Shown one piece after another: positions 10,545 through 21,238 of a stretch of 39,241 nucleotides of DNA. Origin of the DNA: Symsagittifera roscoffensis (taxonomy: Eukaryota > Xenacoelomorpha > Acoela > Convolutidae). A program made the translations under genes and the position numbers. Each line of letters starts with the position of its first letter. Within the stretch, counting starts at the first letter, position 1. The notes below the pieces were generated by a model. That model was not told the origin of the DNA, made no database searches, and worked only from the letters and a program-made list of their open reading frames with translations. The stretch lies in assembly GCF_963678635.1 (NCBI RefSeq), contig NW_026970847.1:1-39241 (forward strand), read 5' to 3'.

Positions 10545-11115
10545 TTTTTTCGCGGTTGACTTCTAAGTCGTGATGATTCTCTATGTTCAGATTTTTCTTT
10601 TTTATCCTGTGGTAGAATCTTTTCTATCAATTTCCTATTTTTTCTTTCCCTTTGAGATGTTTTTCTTTCTGGTATAAAAGACGTTTGGGGAACTACATCT
10701 TTTGTTGGGTTAGTTTTTGATTCTTGTTTTTGTCAGTGTTTTGATTTTGTTCAATATCTGAATTCTTTTGAACAAATTAAACCTGTGGAAGAATATAATT
10801 GAGTTACTTCGCGAAATGCTTATTCTTTTGGTTAATAAGGTAATAGGTTGTTACGATGTTCAACAATTTTTTACTGGAGTCAATAAGTTTGTATGTTACT
10901 TCAGTGGGTTTATCAATTATTTGATATGGTATTTTTTGGAGTCGTTTATATTTTTTGGATATTTCTTTCTTTGTCATGAAATTTGGATTTAAAACAATTG
11001 TTCCGATTTTTAAATCTGTTGCTGGTGTAAAGCGTGAACTGATGTCGTTACTGATGTTTTGTCTTTGTAACATATTCTTTGTTACTTTTTGGCATATTTT
11101 ATTTATTTTCTTCAT
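10545..11115 (-). pseudogene. pol: E1 integrase C-terminal domain and Pol tail
   Basis: The minus strand from 11,115 to 10,804 is open and continues the integrase: NISNDISSRFTPATDLKIG, then a basic stretch, then the signature YQIIDKPTEVTYKLIDS, which corresponds to the GPY/F-type module at the end of Ty3/gypsy integrases (the usual Gly-Pro-Tyr is IPY here). A charged Lys/Glu/Arg tail follows down to about 10,545, mostly in broken frames. This end of integrase binds DNA non-specifically and helps target insertion. E2 has the matching region at 26,560-27,180. Confidence 0.8.
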
Positions 11116-11870
11116 CTCTACTCATAATCCATTCGTTATGTGTGCTGGAAGCTATTTTTAAAATTCGTGGATGATGAAATTTGCCTTCAACGTGGGTATG
11201 TTGTGGTAAGTTGTAACAAATTGAATCTTTATTTGGTTGACAATAACCTTTTGCGTTTTTGTCAGCAATTGCTGTGAGCATCGTTCGTTTTCGTGGTTTT
11301 TGATTGATTACCATTTCGTACGGTGACTTTCCTAGCGTTGTTGTAATTTGTGAATTATAAGATAAGGGGAATAATTTTACATCTGTTGACCATTCGGTAT
11401 ATCGTGTATCATTTCCATTTATCATGCATCTGAGATATTATTGTAATGAAGGGTTCATACATTCGATTAATACAATTTTCCGAGGTGCATGAGATGTACG
11501 TGGTTTATGCTCAATATTATATAAGTGATATAGTGTGATAACTTGTTAATAATGAACTCAGTGCCATTGTCTCTGACTAACATTTCGGGTAATCCAGTGT
11601 TCGTAGAGTGTTGTATATGCATAATAAGCATTAAAATGGGGTACGGGGTTGAGTGCTACATAGTGTGTAAATGCATCAACAATGACCATTATATATGACT
11701 TTCCTTCTGAGGATGGTGAAACTGGTCATTTTGTGTCAATTGAATTTCCTTTGAAATCTTGTTTTTCTGCAATTTGCATTTGATTCGGGTAGGATTTTTT
11801 TAATTGACTTATTATACAATCTTTGCATGATTCTTTAATTCAAATTGGTGCATTCGGGAAAAAAAATGGA
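11099..11870 (-). pseudogene. pol: E1 integrase: zinc-binding and catalytic core
   Basis: Minus-strand integrase remnant. The N-terminal HHCC region lies near 11,935-11,800 (SGSEKTYSNFI, CKDC), with one histidine changed to tyrosine. The core keeps all three catalytic acidic codons: Asp at 11,677-11,675 (MVIVDAFTHYVALNP), Asp at 11,571-11,569 (VRDNGTEF) and Glu at 11,464-11,462 (LIECMNP). The last two are 107 bases apart, one short of an in-frame D-35-E, so a 1-base deletion breaks the core. From 11,425 to 11,099 the frame is open again (ITTTLGKSPYEMVINQKPRK), the usual end of the core. It would have joined the cDNA ends to host DNA. Confidence 0.85.
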
Positions 11871-12490
11871 TGAAATTAGAGTATGTCTTTTCTGATCCTG
11901 AGTATCCTATAGTATTTAGTGTATGTGATGTACTGAATGCTATCAACATCATAATTAAAGTTAGACAAGGTAGTTTAGAATCAAGTGTTTGATATTCTAA
12001 AAGATCTGTATTTTCATTTATAGTAGTGTTTTTAAATTTTCTGAAATATCGAAGAAGTGTTTTATTTCCTTTATTTCCTAAGACTGTGGTATCAGCTTTG
12101 CTGGTCTAGTTATAATTTTGTGCCATGACTTTACTTGTCTGATGACTGGGTTAAGGTTTTGGTTTTTTGTTTTAATTCTAGTGTAATTTTTCCGTTGTTG
12201 GCAGAAAAATGTTTTCTACTTCTATTTTTGATAGAGGTATTGTTTCAAGTGGGTCATGAAGATTAAAAACTTGATTCATCGTTTATTTTGAATTATTTGT
12301 TGATGCTTCTGATAAGTTTTTTTGTTCAGTTAAATTTTCTTTTTCTATTAAAGAAATGAATCTTTTTCATGTAGTTTTTGTTTTTTTTTTTCGTTTTGTT
12401 GGGTATTATTTTTGATCCAATGTGAACATGAAGTTGGCTTAAAGGTGGATGTACCTAGTAACTCAATTTCAAAGTGGTTGTTTTGACACT
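11871..12490 (-). pseudogene. pol: E1 RNase H-integrase linker
   Basis: Degraded coding region between RNase H and integrase, on the minus strand. It aligns with 25,225-25,700 of E2 and, in its upstream part, with the duplicate at 15,986-16,450. Stops are frequent and there is no long open stretch. No catalytic motif is expected here; in Ty3/gypsy elements this is a tether or spacer. The match between 12,000-12,130 and 15,985-16,100 marks one end of the pol duplication. Confidence 0.7.
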
Positions 12491-13200
12491 CTAAATAGAG
12501 TGGAAATTGTTGTAGATTGTTTTCTGTGATTGATCTTTGTCAATTTTTACTGCATATTTACATTCTAATCGTGGTGAAGTTTCGTTTTTCGCAAGGTAGA
12601 GTTTACTTTTTTGTGGTATTTCAACTGTAGTCTTTCGTGTAAGTAGTTCATGTGCTGTATTTTTACTGAGAGTATCAGGTAGTTCAAGGTTTTTACCTGC
12701 TGTCCATAAAATTTGTAAATTTGGAACCATAGTAAATAAACTCTATGGTTTGGATTTGATTTTTGTATAAAAAGAAATATAATTGGTTCGTGATCTCTAA
12801 ATAAAACTGTTGGATCCAAGTATCAAAAGTTTATATTCGTAGAGGTATATTTTATAGCTGTGCATTCTCTCATGAGAGTGGAGCGTCTTAGTTCAGCTTG
12901 TGTAAATAAGCGAAATTTTGCTGACATGAGATTCATTTTATTTGTTCCATTGTGAAATTGTAATAATGATGCGCCGATGCCAAAAGTCGAAGTATCGCAC
13001 ATTTGCATATAATGGCTGATTGGGGTATGGAACTGTGTTTGATATTTGTACTGTGAGAAAATTTTTGATTTCTTCAAATCGTGTTTGGTGCTTTGTTGTC
13101 CACTCAAAATCATTGTTGTCTGAGAAAATTGTAGAATGGGCTTAAGTACCATTGCACTTTATATACAGAATTACTTGAGAAAATTAACTTTCCAAAGAAT
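12491..13200 (-). pseudogene. pol: E1 RNase H domain
   Basis: Minus-strand RNase H, the domain that removes RNA from RNA-DNA hybrids. The acidic residues can be followed in order: CDTSTFGIGASLLQ near 13,005 (first Asp), LMRECTAI near 12,865 (Glu), FRDHEPIIFLF near 12,795 (Asp) and LPDTLSKNTAHELL near 12,690 (last Asp). These come in three open pieces (13,152-12,823, 12,819-12,565, 12,730-12,491) joined by frameshifts. The downstream KNETSPRLECKYAVKID is shared with the duplicate at about 16,320. E2 has lost this domain. Confidence 0.85.
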
Positions 13201-13616
13201 TCTTGGACTTTCTTTTTGTTTGTAGGAGGCTGGAGTTTTCATATTGCAGCTATGAGTGATTTCAATGGGGTTATAGTTTTTTTATTGATAATGTGTCCAA
13301 GAAATTTTACGCGTGTTAAGAAAAAATGTAATTTGTCTGGGGCTGCTTTCATGTTTTCATTTTTTAATTTTATGGTTAGTTTCTACAGCTGTGAACACTT
13401 AATCTTTAGTTTGTGGTTGCATGAAAACATCGTCTAAGTAAGTGATTGCATTTTTCTTGAGTAAAAGTGGTCTAAAAAATTTAATCATAAATGCTGAAAA
13501 AGCTGCTGGTCCTATGGACATTCCATAGAATAATCTATTGAATTCATATTCTTAATTTCCGACAACAAATCGTGTTAATCGTCGTGATTGTTCGTCTAGT
13601 GGCATTTAATTATATC
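13201..13616 (-). pseudogene. pol: E1 reverse transcriptase palm, downstream copy
   Basis: Minus-strand RT palm with the catalytic YLDD codons at 13,440-13,429 (KNAITYLDDVFMQPQ). Upstream (13,600-13,450) are remnants of the segment conserved in E2 as RRLTQFVIGNQQYEF and LFYGISIG. Between 13,430 and 13,200 the thumb region is shortened and frameshifted (FLGHIINKK near 13,290). This copy joins on to RNase H, so it is the 3' end of the duplicated pol block. Confidence 0.8.
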
Positions 13617-14378
13617 TGCGGTTGTGATATTTACCATTTATTTTTGTTAGAATTACTTGAATTGGTTCTATGAGCCAAATACTTTTTCATTCATCATTGA
13701 GTGAATTGAGGTGTTTAGCGTCTAGAACTATTTTAAGTGATTTTGCTTTAGCTAGGATGATAACAGGTTAATAGAGTTGTTTCTTTTTGGTTGTTTTTCC
13801 TCATTTACTGTATACATCAATTCATATTGTTCGAAAATGTCAAGTATTCTATTGATTTTATCATGTAAGTGAATTGGTACTTTACCTACTCTCTGTTTTT
13901 TGAAAACTGTGTCAGGTTTTAAAGGTAGGTTTAGTAGTAATTTTACTTTTCCAACATCGAACTTAGATGTGGCATGAATTGGTGGGTATTTTGATAATAA
14001 ATCGTCTAATTTTTCAAATTCATTCTGTGTTATCTGAGAATGTTGAAAGTTGAACATTTTCAGAAAATTTTGTTGTTCTTCTGTATAGTGTGATATTTTG
14101 AATGTTGGTTTAAAAAAGGGTGTTTTTTTAAATAGTCTGTATTTCTTTTCTCGTTGTTTATTTGATTATTTATTGATAATTTTTCGTCAAGTATTGTTGG
14201 TTGACATGTATCTAATAATTGAAATAACTTGTATACTCGAAATGCTACTTCTTTTGTGGGAGAAGTTGTTGGACTTGTTTCGCAATATCCTAGGATTCCT
14301 AAAGGTAGTGTTTTTTTATACGGTGAGTTATTGTATACATGTAGAGAAATAATATCAGAGTTTGATTTTTCATGTTAC
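13617..14378 (-). repeat. pol: RT-fingers tandem unit U1
   Basis: First of four tandem copies of a pol segment of about 762 bp, read on the minus strand as the end of the PR-RT spacer followed by the RT fingers. The open part 14,057-13,752 encodes FNFQHSQITQNEFEKLDDLL, then FDVGKVKLLLNLPLKPDTVF, then a proline- and glutamate-rich stretch leading to the first RT Asp region. The unit boundary is the tgcggttg motif at 13,617. U1 and U2 are about 95% identical by eye, far closer than the two LTRs, so this expansion is younger than the insertion or has been homogenised. Confidence 0.85.
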
Positions 14379-15139
14379 TGCGGTTGTGATGTTTACCATT
14401 TGTTTTTGTTAGAATTACTTGAGTTGGTTCTATGAGCCAAATACCTTTACATTCATCAATGAGTGAATTGAGGTAATTAGCGTCTATAACTATTTTTAGC
14501 GATTCTGCTTTAGCTAGGATGATAACAGGTTAATAGAGTTGTTTCCTTTTGGTTGTTTTTCCTCATTTACTGGATACATCAATTCATATTGTTCGAAAAT
14601 GTCAAGTAATCTAATGATTTTATCATGTAAGTGAATTGGTACTTTACCTACTCTCTGTTTTTTGAAAACTGTGTCAGGTTTTAAAGGTAGGTTTAGTGGT
14701 AAATTTACTTTTCCAACATCGAACTTAGATGTGGCATGAATTGGTGGGTATTTTGATAAAAAATCGGCTAATTTTTCAAATTCATTCTGTGTTATCTGAA
14801 AATGTTGAAAGTTGAACATTTTCAGAAAATTTTGTTGTTCTTCTGCATAGTGTGTTATTTTGAATGTTGGTTTAAAATAGGGTGTTTTTTAAATAGTCTG
14901 TATTTCTTTTCTCGTTGTTTATTTGATTATTTATTGATAATTCTTCGTCAAGTATTGTTGGTTGACATGTATCTAATAATTGAAATAACTTGTATACTCG
15001 AAATGCTACTTCTTTTGTGGGAGAAGTTGTTGGACTTGTTTCGCAGTATCCTAGGATTCCTAAAGGTAGTGTTATTTTATACGGTGAGTTATTGTATACA
15101 TGTAGAGAAACAATATCAGAGTTTGAGTTTTCATGTTAC
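14379..15139 (-). repeat. pol: RT-fingers tandem unit U2
   Basis: Second copy, 761 bp after U1 with the same tgcggttg boundary at 14,379. The open part 14,819-14,514 encodes 101 codons almost identical to U1 (NEFEKLADFLSKYPPIHATS, FDVGKVNLPLNLPLKPDTVF). The join from U2 to U1 (catgttac next to tgcggttg, near 14,378) is not a natural pol order: spacer follows fingers. This shows a tandem duplication rather than separate genes. Confidence 0.85.
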
Positions 15140-15985
15140 TGCGGTTGTGATGTTTACCATTTGTTTTTGTTAGAATTACTTGAGTTGGTTCTATGAGCCA
15201 AATACCTTTACATTCATCAATGAGTGAATTGAGGTAATTAGCGTCTAGAACTATTTTTAGCGATTCTGCTTTAGCTAGGATGATAACAGGTTAATAGAGT
15301 TGTTTCCTTTTGGTTGTTTTTCCTCATTTACTGGAGACATCAATTCATATTGTTCTAAAATGTCATGTAAACTATTGACTTTATCATGTAAGTGAATTGG
15401 TACTTTACATGCTCTCTGGTTTTTTTTAAACTACGTCGGGTTTTAAAGGTAGGTTTAGAGATGAATTTACTTTTCCAACGTCGAACTTAGATCTGGCATG
15501 TATTGGTTGGTATTTTGATATTAAATTGGCTAATTTTTCAAATTCATTCTGTTTTATCTGAGAATGTTGAAAATTGAACATTGTCAGAAAATTATGTTGT
15601 TCTTCTGTATAGTGTGTTATTTTGAATGTTGGTATAAAAAAGGTGTTTTTTTAAATAGTCTGTATTTCTTTTCTCGTTGTTTATTTGATTATTTAATGAT
15701 AATTCTTCGTCAAGAATTGTTGATTGACATGTATCTTATAATGGTATTATCTTTTATACTCGATATGCTACTTCTTTTGTGGGAGAAATTTTTGCACTTG
15801 TTTTGCAATATCCCAGGATTCCTAAAGGTAGTGTTATTTTATACATTGACTTATTGTATACATGTAGAGAACTAATATCAGAGTTTGAGTTTTTCATGTA
15901 TTTTATGGATGAAATTGTTACACCAAAAAATTTATGAATTGGTCGAAATTCAAGGTCAAACATGTAGAGAAGTTGTCTGTTTTAA
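15140..15985 (-). repeat. pol: RT-fingers tandem unit U3
   Basis: Third copy, starting at 15,140. It is more diverged (several indels near 15,415-15,470 break the frame; the frame reads NEFEKLANLISKYQPIHARS). Beyond 15,890 it keeps the natural upstream spacer sequence that U1 and U2 lost, including an open stretch 15,963-15,754 (DLEFRPIHKFFGVTI, PLGILGYC). At about 15,985 it jumps directly to a copy of the RNase H-integrase linker, another unnatural join. Confidence 0.8.
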
Positions 15986-16706
15986 AAGATCTGTATTTTC
16001 GATTATAGCGGTGTTATTAAGTTTTCTGAAATATCGAAGGAGTGTTTTACTTCCTAAGATTGTGGTGTCAGCTTTTGCTGGTTTAGTTTTAAATTTGTGT
16101 CATTGTTTTAGTTGTCCAATGACTGGGTCAAGGTTTTGGTATTTTTGTAATAATTCTAATGTAACTTTTCCATTGTTCGTAGAACAAATTGGCTTATATT
16201 TGGGTTTACCTAGTAAATCAACTTCATATTGGTTTGTTTTGACATTCTAAATAGAGTGGAAATTGTTGAAGATTGTTTTTCTGTGATTGATCTATGTCAG
16301 TTTTTACTGCATATTTATATTCTAATCGTGGTGAGGTTTTGTTTTTCGCAAGGTAGAAATTAATTTTTTTGTGGAATTTCAACTGTAGTTTTTCGTGTAA
16401 GTGGTTCAGGTGTTGCTTTTCTACTAAGAGTATCAGGTAGTGCAAGGTTTTTTTTTAAATTTGATGATACTGTTCTAGAACTGTGAATATTTCATCTTCA
16501 GTTTGTGATTGCATGACAACATCGTCTAAGTATGTGAGTGCATTTTTTGAGTATAAGTGGTCTAAAAATTTTACTAATAAATGCTGAGAAAGCTGCTGGT
16601 CCTTTGGATATTCCATAGAATAATCTATCGAATTCATCTTCTTGATTTCCGACAACAAATTGTGTTAATCATCTGGCTTGTTTGTCTATTTGCATTTAAT
16701 TATATC
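15986..16706 (-). pseudogene. pol: Duplicated RT palm / RNase H-linker fragment
   Basis: A mosaic piece between U3 and U4. 16,706-16,455 is an RT palm copy with YLDD codons at 16,532-16,521 (LTYLDDVVMQSQTEDE) and an open frame of 67 codons. 16,450-15,986 is a copy of the end of RNase H plus the linker (KNKTSPRLEYKYAVKTDIDQ), homologous to about 12,680-12,000. The thumb and nearly all of RNase H between them are missing. This is the upstream end of a larger duplication of pol, later trimmed by deletions. Confidence 0.8.
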
Positions 16707-17147
16707 TGCGGTTGTGGAGTTGACCATTTATTTTTGTTAGAATTACTTAAATTGGTTCTATGAGCCAATTTCAATTGTATTCATCAATGAGTGAATTGAG
16801 GTATCTAGCGTCTAGAACTATTTTTAGTGATTCTTCTTTAGCTAGGATGATAACAGGGTCAATAAAGTTGTTTCTTTTGTTTTTTTTCCTTAATTATTGG
16901 AGATATCATTTCATATTGTTCTAAATTGTCAAGTAATCTAATGACTTTATCATGTAAGTGAATTTGTACTTTACTTGTTCTCTGTTTTTTGAAAACTACG
17001 TCAGGTTTTAAATGAATGTTTAGTGATGAATTCACTTTTCCAACGTCAAACTTGGATGTGGCATGAATTGGTGGATCTTTTGATAGTCAATCGGCTAATT
17101 TCTCAAATTCATTCTGTTTTGTCCGAGAATGTTGAAAATTGAACATT
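16707..17147 (-). pseudogene. pol: E1 RT fingers, upstream copy (U4)
   Basis: Fourth copy of the RT fingers region and the one in natural order after protease and spacer. It reads from about 17,147 (NFQHSRTKQNEFEKLAD) through FDVGKVNSSLNI and towards the first RT motif, with several frameshifts and stops. It is the most diverged from U1 and U2. RT copies the element RNA into DNA. With its palm at 16,521-16,532 it would be the original RT start before duplication. Confidence 0.75.
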
Positions 17148-17689
17148 GTCAGAAAATGTTGTTGTTGTTCTGTATAGTGTGATATTTTGAATGTTGGTTT
17201 AAAATGAGGTGTTTTTTGAAATAGTCTGTATTTGTTTTCTCGTTATTTATTTTATGATTTATTGATAATACTTCGTCAACAATTGTTGGTTGACATGTAT
17301 TTGTTGGTTGACATTGTTAGTTGTTATATAATTTTAACTCGATGTGCTACTTCTATTGTAAGAGGTGTTGTTGCACTTTTTTCGCAATATCCTAGGAGTC
17401 AATTAGGTAGTGTTATTTTATACGGTGAAGTGTTGTATATATGTAGAGAAATAATATCAGAGTTTGAGTTTTTCTTGTCTTTTATGGAGGAAACTGTTAC
17501 TCGAAAATATTATGTATTGGTCGAAAATCAAGGTCAGACATGTAGAGATGTTGTCTGTTTTGATTTTTGTCATATTGATGAACTTGTTTAATTGGGAAGT
17601 CATAAAAATGTCCTGAGATTGGTTTAAGATGTTTTCTTTCTTTGTAAAAAAACGGATAAAATTTTGAGAAAAACTCTGGTTATTTGTTC
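17148..17689 (-). pseudogene. pol: E1 protease-RT spacer
   Basis: About 0.5 kb of coding remnant between protease and RT. Motifs shared with U3 (15,963-15,754) and with E2 near 23,985-24,010 include FEIRPIHKF-type residues and a following Gly/Leu/Pro-rich patch (LPNWLLGYCEK-like in this copy). I do not recognise a family. It is longer than the usual PR-RT junction of Ty3/gypsy elements and may be a separate small domain. Confidence 0.6.
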
Positions 17690-18060
17690 ATTCTTTATCT
17701 GTTATGTGTTCTTGTATATTTATCCTTTATATTGATTTTACTGTCTAATATATTGATAAGTGGTATTTATTTAGAGATAAATGGTTTTCCAACAATATTG
17801 ATTATATCCGTGATGTGGAATGTATGCTTAAGATTTTAATTAGTTGCATTGTTTTAGTGGGAACAAGGAACAGTTGGATTTTTCCGTAGTTTGTTAATGA
17901 TGATCCTTGTGCTGTTGCTAGTCTACTGGTTGTTTTCAAGGGCATTAATTTTGGATGTGAAAGTTTAATTTCGCCCCAAGTTGGAATGACGATTAGATTT
18001 GATTATGCTCCTGAGTCTATTAAAGAATCTATTTCAAGGTCTGGTGGTTGAAATTCTTTG
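17690..18060 (-). pseudogene. pro: E1 aspartic protease
   Basis: Minus-strand retropepsin-type protease. The active-site DSGA codons lie at 18,017-18,006 in the frame DLEIDSLIDSGA; the next codon has become a stop. Downstream are SRLATAQGSSLTNYGKIQLF and then a second half reading ITDIINIVGKPF, ending near 17,750. It would have cut the polyprotein as a dimer. The matching point where E1 is inserted in E2 lies between about 17,850 and 17,859 of this copy. Confidence 0.8.
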
Positions 18061-19078
18061 CTTTTTGGACTTTCTAAGAGAAATGGAATTGTCCAAATTT
18101 TTTTTGCTTGGTGGTCTTTTCAATACATTTTGGTAATTGTGATTTGTACTTGAACATGGTACTTGTTCTTTTTCAGGTTTGATTAATGTGTTTGCCTTAT
18201 TTATTTTTGGTTCTGTCGGTATATTATTTCTTTTAGGTCTGGTGTAATAATCTAAAAGAAATTCCGATTGATTTTCATACATTTGTGAATGAAATGGTTG
18301 TTCATATATGACAGGTTCATAGTCATTTTCAACTTTAATCATATTGACTGAGATGGTGTTCTCTGTGTTGCTTTCGCTGTCTGTGGTCTCGCAATTATTG
18401 CGATTAAATTGTAATTCAGTGCTTTATGTACTATCGATACCAGGGGGTCTGAATTTGTTTCTTTAATTGTTTGTATTTTATTTAGTTGTCTTTGGTGTTA
18501 TGGTGTTTTACTTCTATGTTTTTTTGAGAGTCGGAATAACTGGTAATGTCCCCATGAGGTGATTGGGAATAATTTCTTTGTCGATTGTTGTAGTTTGAGT
18601 TTCTGATAGTTATTGTACTAAGACTTTTGATAATTCGATCTTTTGTTTGAATAATCTCTCGATATATTGTTTTGATATCGCTAAATTCGACTATTTCAGT
18701 AGCCTCTATTCCTATTATTGGAATAGACCCTGAATCTTTTGTAAGATGAATTTCTCAATCTGTCATTTGAATAATGTCTATTTCTAAAATTTGATCGTGA
18801 ATAACTGTTTCGATACTGATTGTTTTGACTATTTGATCTACTGTATCGTTTTTGTGAGAAGTTTCGTGAATTTCTTTGATCTGGTGATCTGCCTCTTTAA
18901 TGAGAGTTATAAGTGATTGGCTTCTTGAAAAATTTGTATACTTGGAAGTGGTTTTCCAGAACTATTTTTACTATGAATGTTTTTATTTGGTAAATGTTTT
19001 TTTTATATATTGATAAAAAGATTTTTTTGGTTCTTTGTACTTTTGTGGTTTACTTTGATTGTCTTGCTGTTTTTGTCG
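18034..19078 (-). pseudogene. gag: E1 gag C-terminal region
   Basis: Minus strand, between the zinc knuckle and the protease. Open 18,342-18,034 encodes IKVENDYEPVIYEQPFHSQM and a Lys/Pro/Asn-rich stretch (TRPKRNN, EKEQVPCSS). Upstream (18,900-18,400) is the Arg/Asn/Ser/Tyr-rich basic part seen also at 238-420 and 1,025-1,327, here broken by stops. It would be nucleocapsid and linker sequence, running in frame or by frameshift into protease. I see no convincing slippery site. Confidence 0.7.
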
Positions 19079-19120
19079 GCATTCGGCAATTCTGTGTCCG
19101 TATCTTCGACACCAGTTACA
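19079..19120 (-). other. gag: Gag zinc knuckle (CCHC)
   Basis: The minus strand encodes CNWCRRYGHRIAEC: Cys-X2-Cys-X4-His-X4-Cys, the retroviral nucleocapsid zinc knuckle that binds genomic RNA. All four ligands are intact here, unlike the copy near 850-900 where the His is Leu. It lies in an open stretch that continues with a Gln/Lys-rich tail (RQKQQDNQSKPQK). Confidence 0.9.
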
Positions 19121-19984
19121 CCAGTTTTTGAAATACCTTCAAAATTTGGGTTTTTCTCGTATATATATTCAAAGTTTCAGTATTTTTTTCGGATAAAACT
19201 ACATCTGGATCGTGTATTTTGTTTAATTGTGTAGTATTGCTTTGGATATTATTACATATTGTAGTTTAGGAGTTTCTGTTTCTTCCAGTTTCATAGTGAT
19301 TTCTGTTTGCTTTACTTTATCAACTAGTTTCCTAAAATCTAAATCTGGTTCTCGAAATGAGGAAGGTTGTGATGCTCTCTTTTTTTTGCAACTTTTCACA
19401 ATTGAGGTGTTAGAGTCATCATCAAACTCTCTGTCATTTTTGTGTTTTTATAGTCATGATTTTTGAGTGAATACGCTTTTTGAACTGGTGTTTCGATTCT
19501 TACTGCTAACTGTTTGATTGTTTCCTTTGGTAGTCTACGAATTTCATTACATATAACTTTTTGATGTTTTTTGTTTCTTTCAGAATCGAACAATTCTGAA
19601 AATTCTTGTTCCAATCTGACGTTATATCTACAGCTAAAACTGAAAACAATTTTTGAGCTGCGCCATCAAGAAGGTTTGTATTAACGCTGAGCGTCAATGT
19701 ATCCAATTTTGATGAGGTGGTGTATTCATTGGTACAGGTCCTATATTTAAGACTAAGTTTGCTGTGACTGCATTTAAAGAATCTTCTACAGAAAATTCGG
19801 GGTTTGTGCCTGTAAAGACCATAAATGGCTTGTTTGATGTGATTGACGATCCACCCATTAGGTATGGATTTGTGGTAATTTGAAGTGACTCTGCGGCATT
19901 TGGTATCTGTGAAAAGTTTGTAAGTTGACTTTTTGTTATTTCGTGTGATTGTAAGTAATATGGTAGCAGGATTTCATTTTGCAT
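19121..19984 (-). pseudogene. gag: E1 gag capsid region
   Basis: Minus strand, three overlapping open pieces. 19,984-19,694 has PFMVFTGTNPEFSVEDSLNA and ends in NTPPHQNWIH. 19,706-19,506 has LLDGAAQKLFSVLAVDITSD. 19,614-19,396 has FDSERNKKHQKVICNEIRRL and ETIKQLAVRIET. This is the pattern of Ty3/gypsy capsid ('retrotransposon gag' type): a GTN motif, an alanine-rich helix and a long helical C-terminal half. Two frameshifts separate the pieces. It would build the virus-like particle. The region 19,395-19,121 continues to the zinc knuckle. Confidence 0.75.
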
Positions 19985-21238
19985 TTGCGTTGGCTGATTT
20001 GTACTGGTAAGATTTTACATATGCACTGGTTGATAAGATTGTGTACTAATTGGATTTTGCGTTTGCAATGGTTTGTGAGTTTGTGAAATTGCTGAGTTTT
20101 GCGAATAAAAATTATTACTTTGAGATGCTATGTTTGGTCGAGGTTGTTGTACACGGTATTCCTGTGTATATGGTGCAAAAAAATCGGGTTGATAAAAGTC
20201 ATGATCGTCTGATGATAATAATTACGGTTGTTTATAATAAGCTGTTTGTTGTCTCTTTCTACTTTGTTGAAAATATGGGTAAGTTTCACTCTGATCTTGT
20301 GAACTTTGTGGGTAGTCATGAAACTTTATTGAATTTGATGATGGTTTTGGAAAATTTGATCTTTTTGAAAAAAGTGATTTCGCGTATTTTTACGAGAGGG
20401 TTGAGTTGTTTGTGGTCCATTGATATAATTATAATTATGTTCTGCAAAATTATTTCCAGTGAATGTTTTTCGTTTTTGTGATGGTCTCGTCATTGGTCTA
20501 TTTGTTTGATAATCCATATGTGGAAATTTCGTAAGAACGGACGGTTTAACCGTGGATTGTAATGTTACCTGTGGTAAAGATGGATTTTTGGGTCTTGGAG
20601 TTGAAAGATTTGGATTTATTGGTGAAATACTTTGCTGTGTGGTTGTTATTATTTTTTCAACTATTTCTTCATTTACAGGATGTGGTGGTATTTGGTTATC
20701 TTGTTGGGTAAGATTTCTAGTTCCATTTAGGTTTTCCTGTCGTATAGTGGTTGAATTTAAATTAATATTTCCTATTCTATTGGGTAGAAATGAATTATAG
20801 CTTAAAGGTGTTGAGTCTTTTGTGAGTGGAATGGCTTTAACATATTCTTTGTGGGTAGAAATTGTGTTAATTGTTTTACTTGAGACGTCTATTGGTTTGT
20901 TCAGAAAAAGTGGGCGAGATCATTTGGGGTCACAAACACAATCTGATTGTTCTGCTAAGACAGTCTCGCCGTTTGTACTTTGGTGTCTAGAGTTTTTTCT
21001 TGCTGGTGAAATCAAATCGATATTATGTGTAAAATAATCAATATTAAATCATGCAAATGTTTTTGTAAACCGTGTTTAACATTTTACGAGACTTCGTTGC
21101 TTGATAAAATTTCCCGGATTGCATTTAAAAAATCAGAAAATGCTGCAGTGAAGTACTGAAATGGTGAAGTACTTTGGGGCTCTGTTTTTTTTTCTAGTAC
21201 AGATAAATAACTATATGTTATTTAAAATACATTGTTAG
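19985..21238 (-). pseudogene. gag: E1 gag N-terminal Gln/Asn/Pro-rich linker
   Basis: Minus-strand coding remnant between the N-terminal ORF and the capsid. It is low in complexity: TRPSQKRKTFTGNNFAEHN (20,517-20,326), MTTHKVHKIRVKLTHIFNK (20,319-20,128), and a Pro/Ser/Thr-rich part upstream (STPRPKNPSLPQVTLQS near 20,600). Stops and frameshifts occur every 100-200 bases. It is probably a disordered part of Gag, though it could be a separate protein since its frame is not continuous with either neighbour. Confidence 0.55.

Noticed and set aside
14802-15173. 123-codon plus-strand frame repeated in the RT array
   Set aside because: It recurs at 14,098, 14,802 and 15,564 only because the DNA unit is repeated; the minus strand carries the RT motifs.
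13617-15985. Repeats of about 762 bp considered as a CRISPR-like or satellite array unrelated to genes
   Set aside because: Units are far too long for CRISPR and encode RT fingers in order; they are a pol duplication.
20050-20481. 143-codon plus-strand frame
   Set aside because: Antisense to the Gln/Asn-rich gag linker; no matching motif and no homologue in the other copies.
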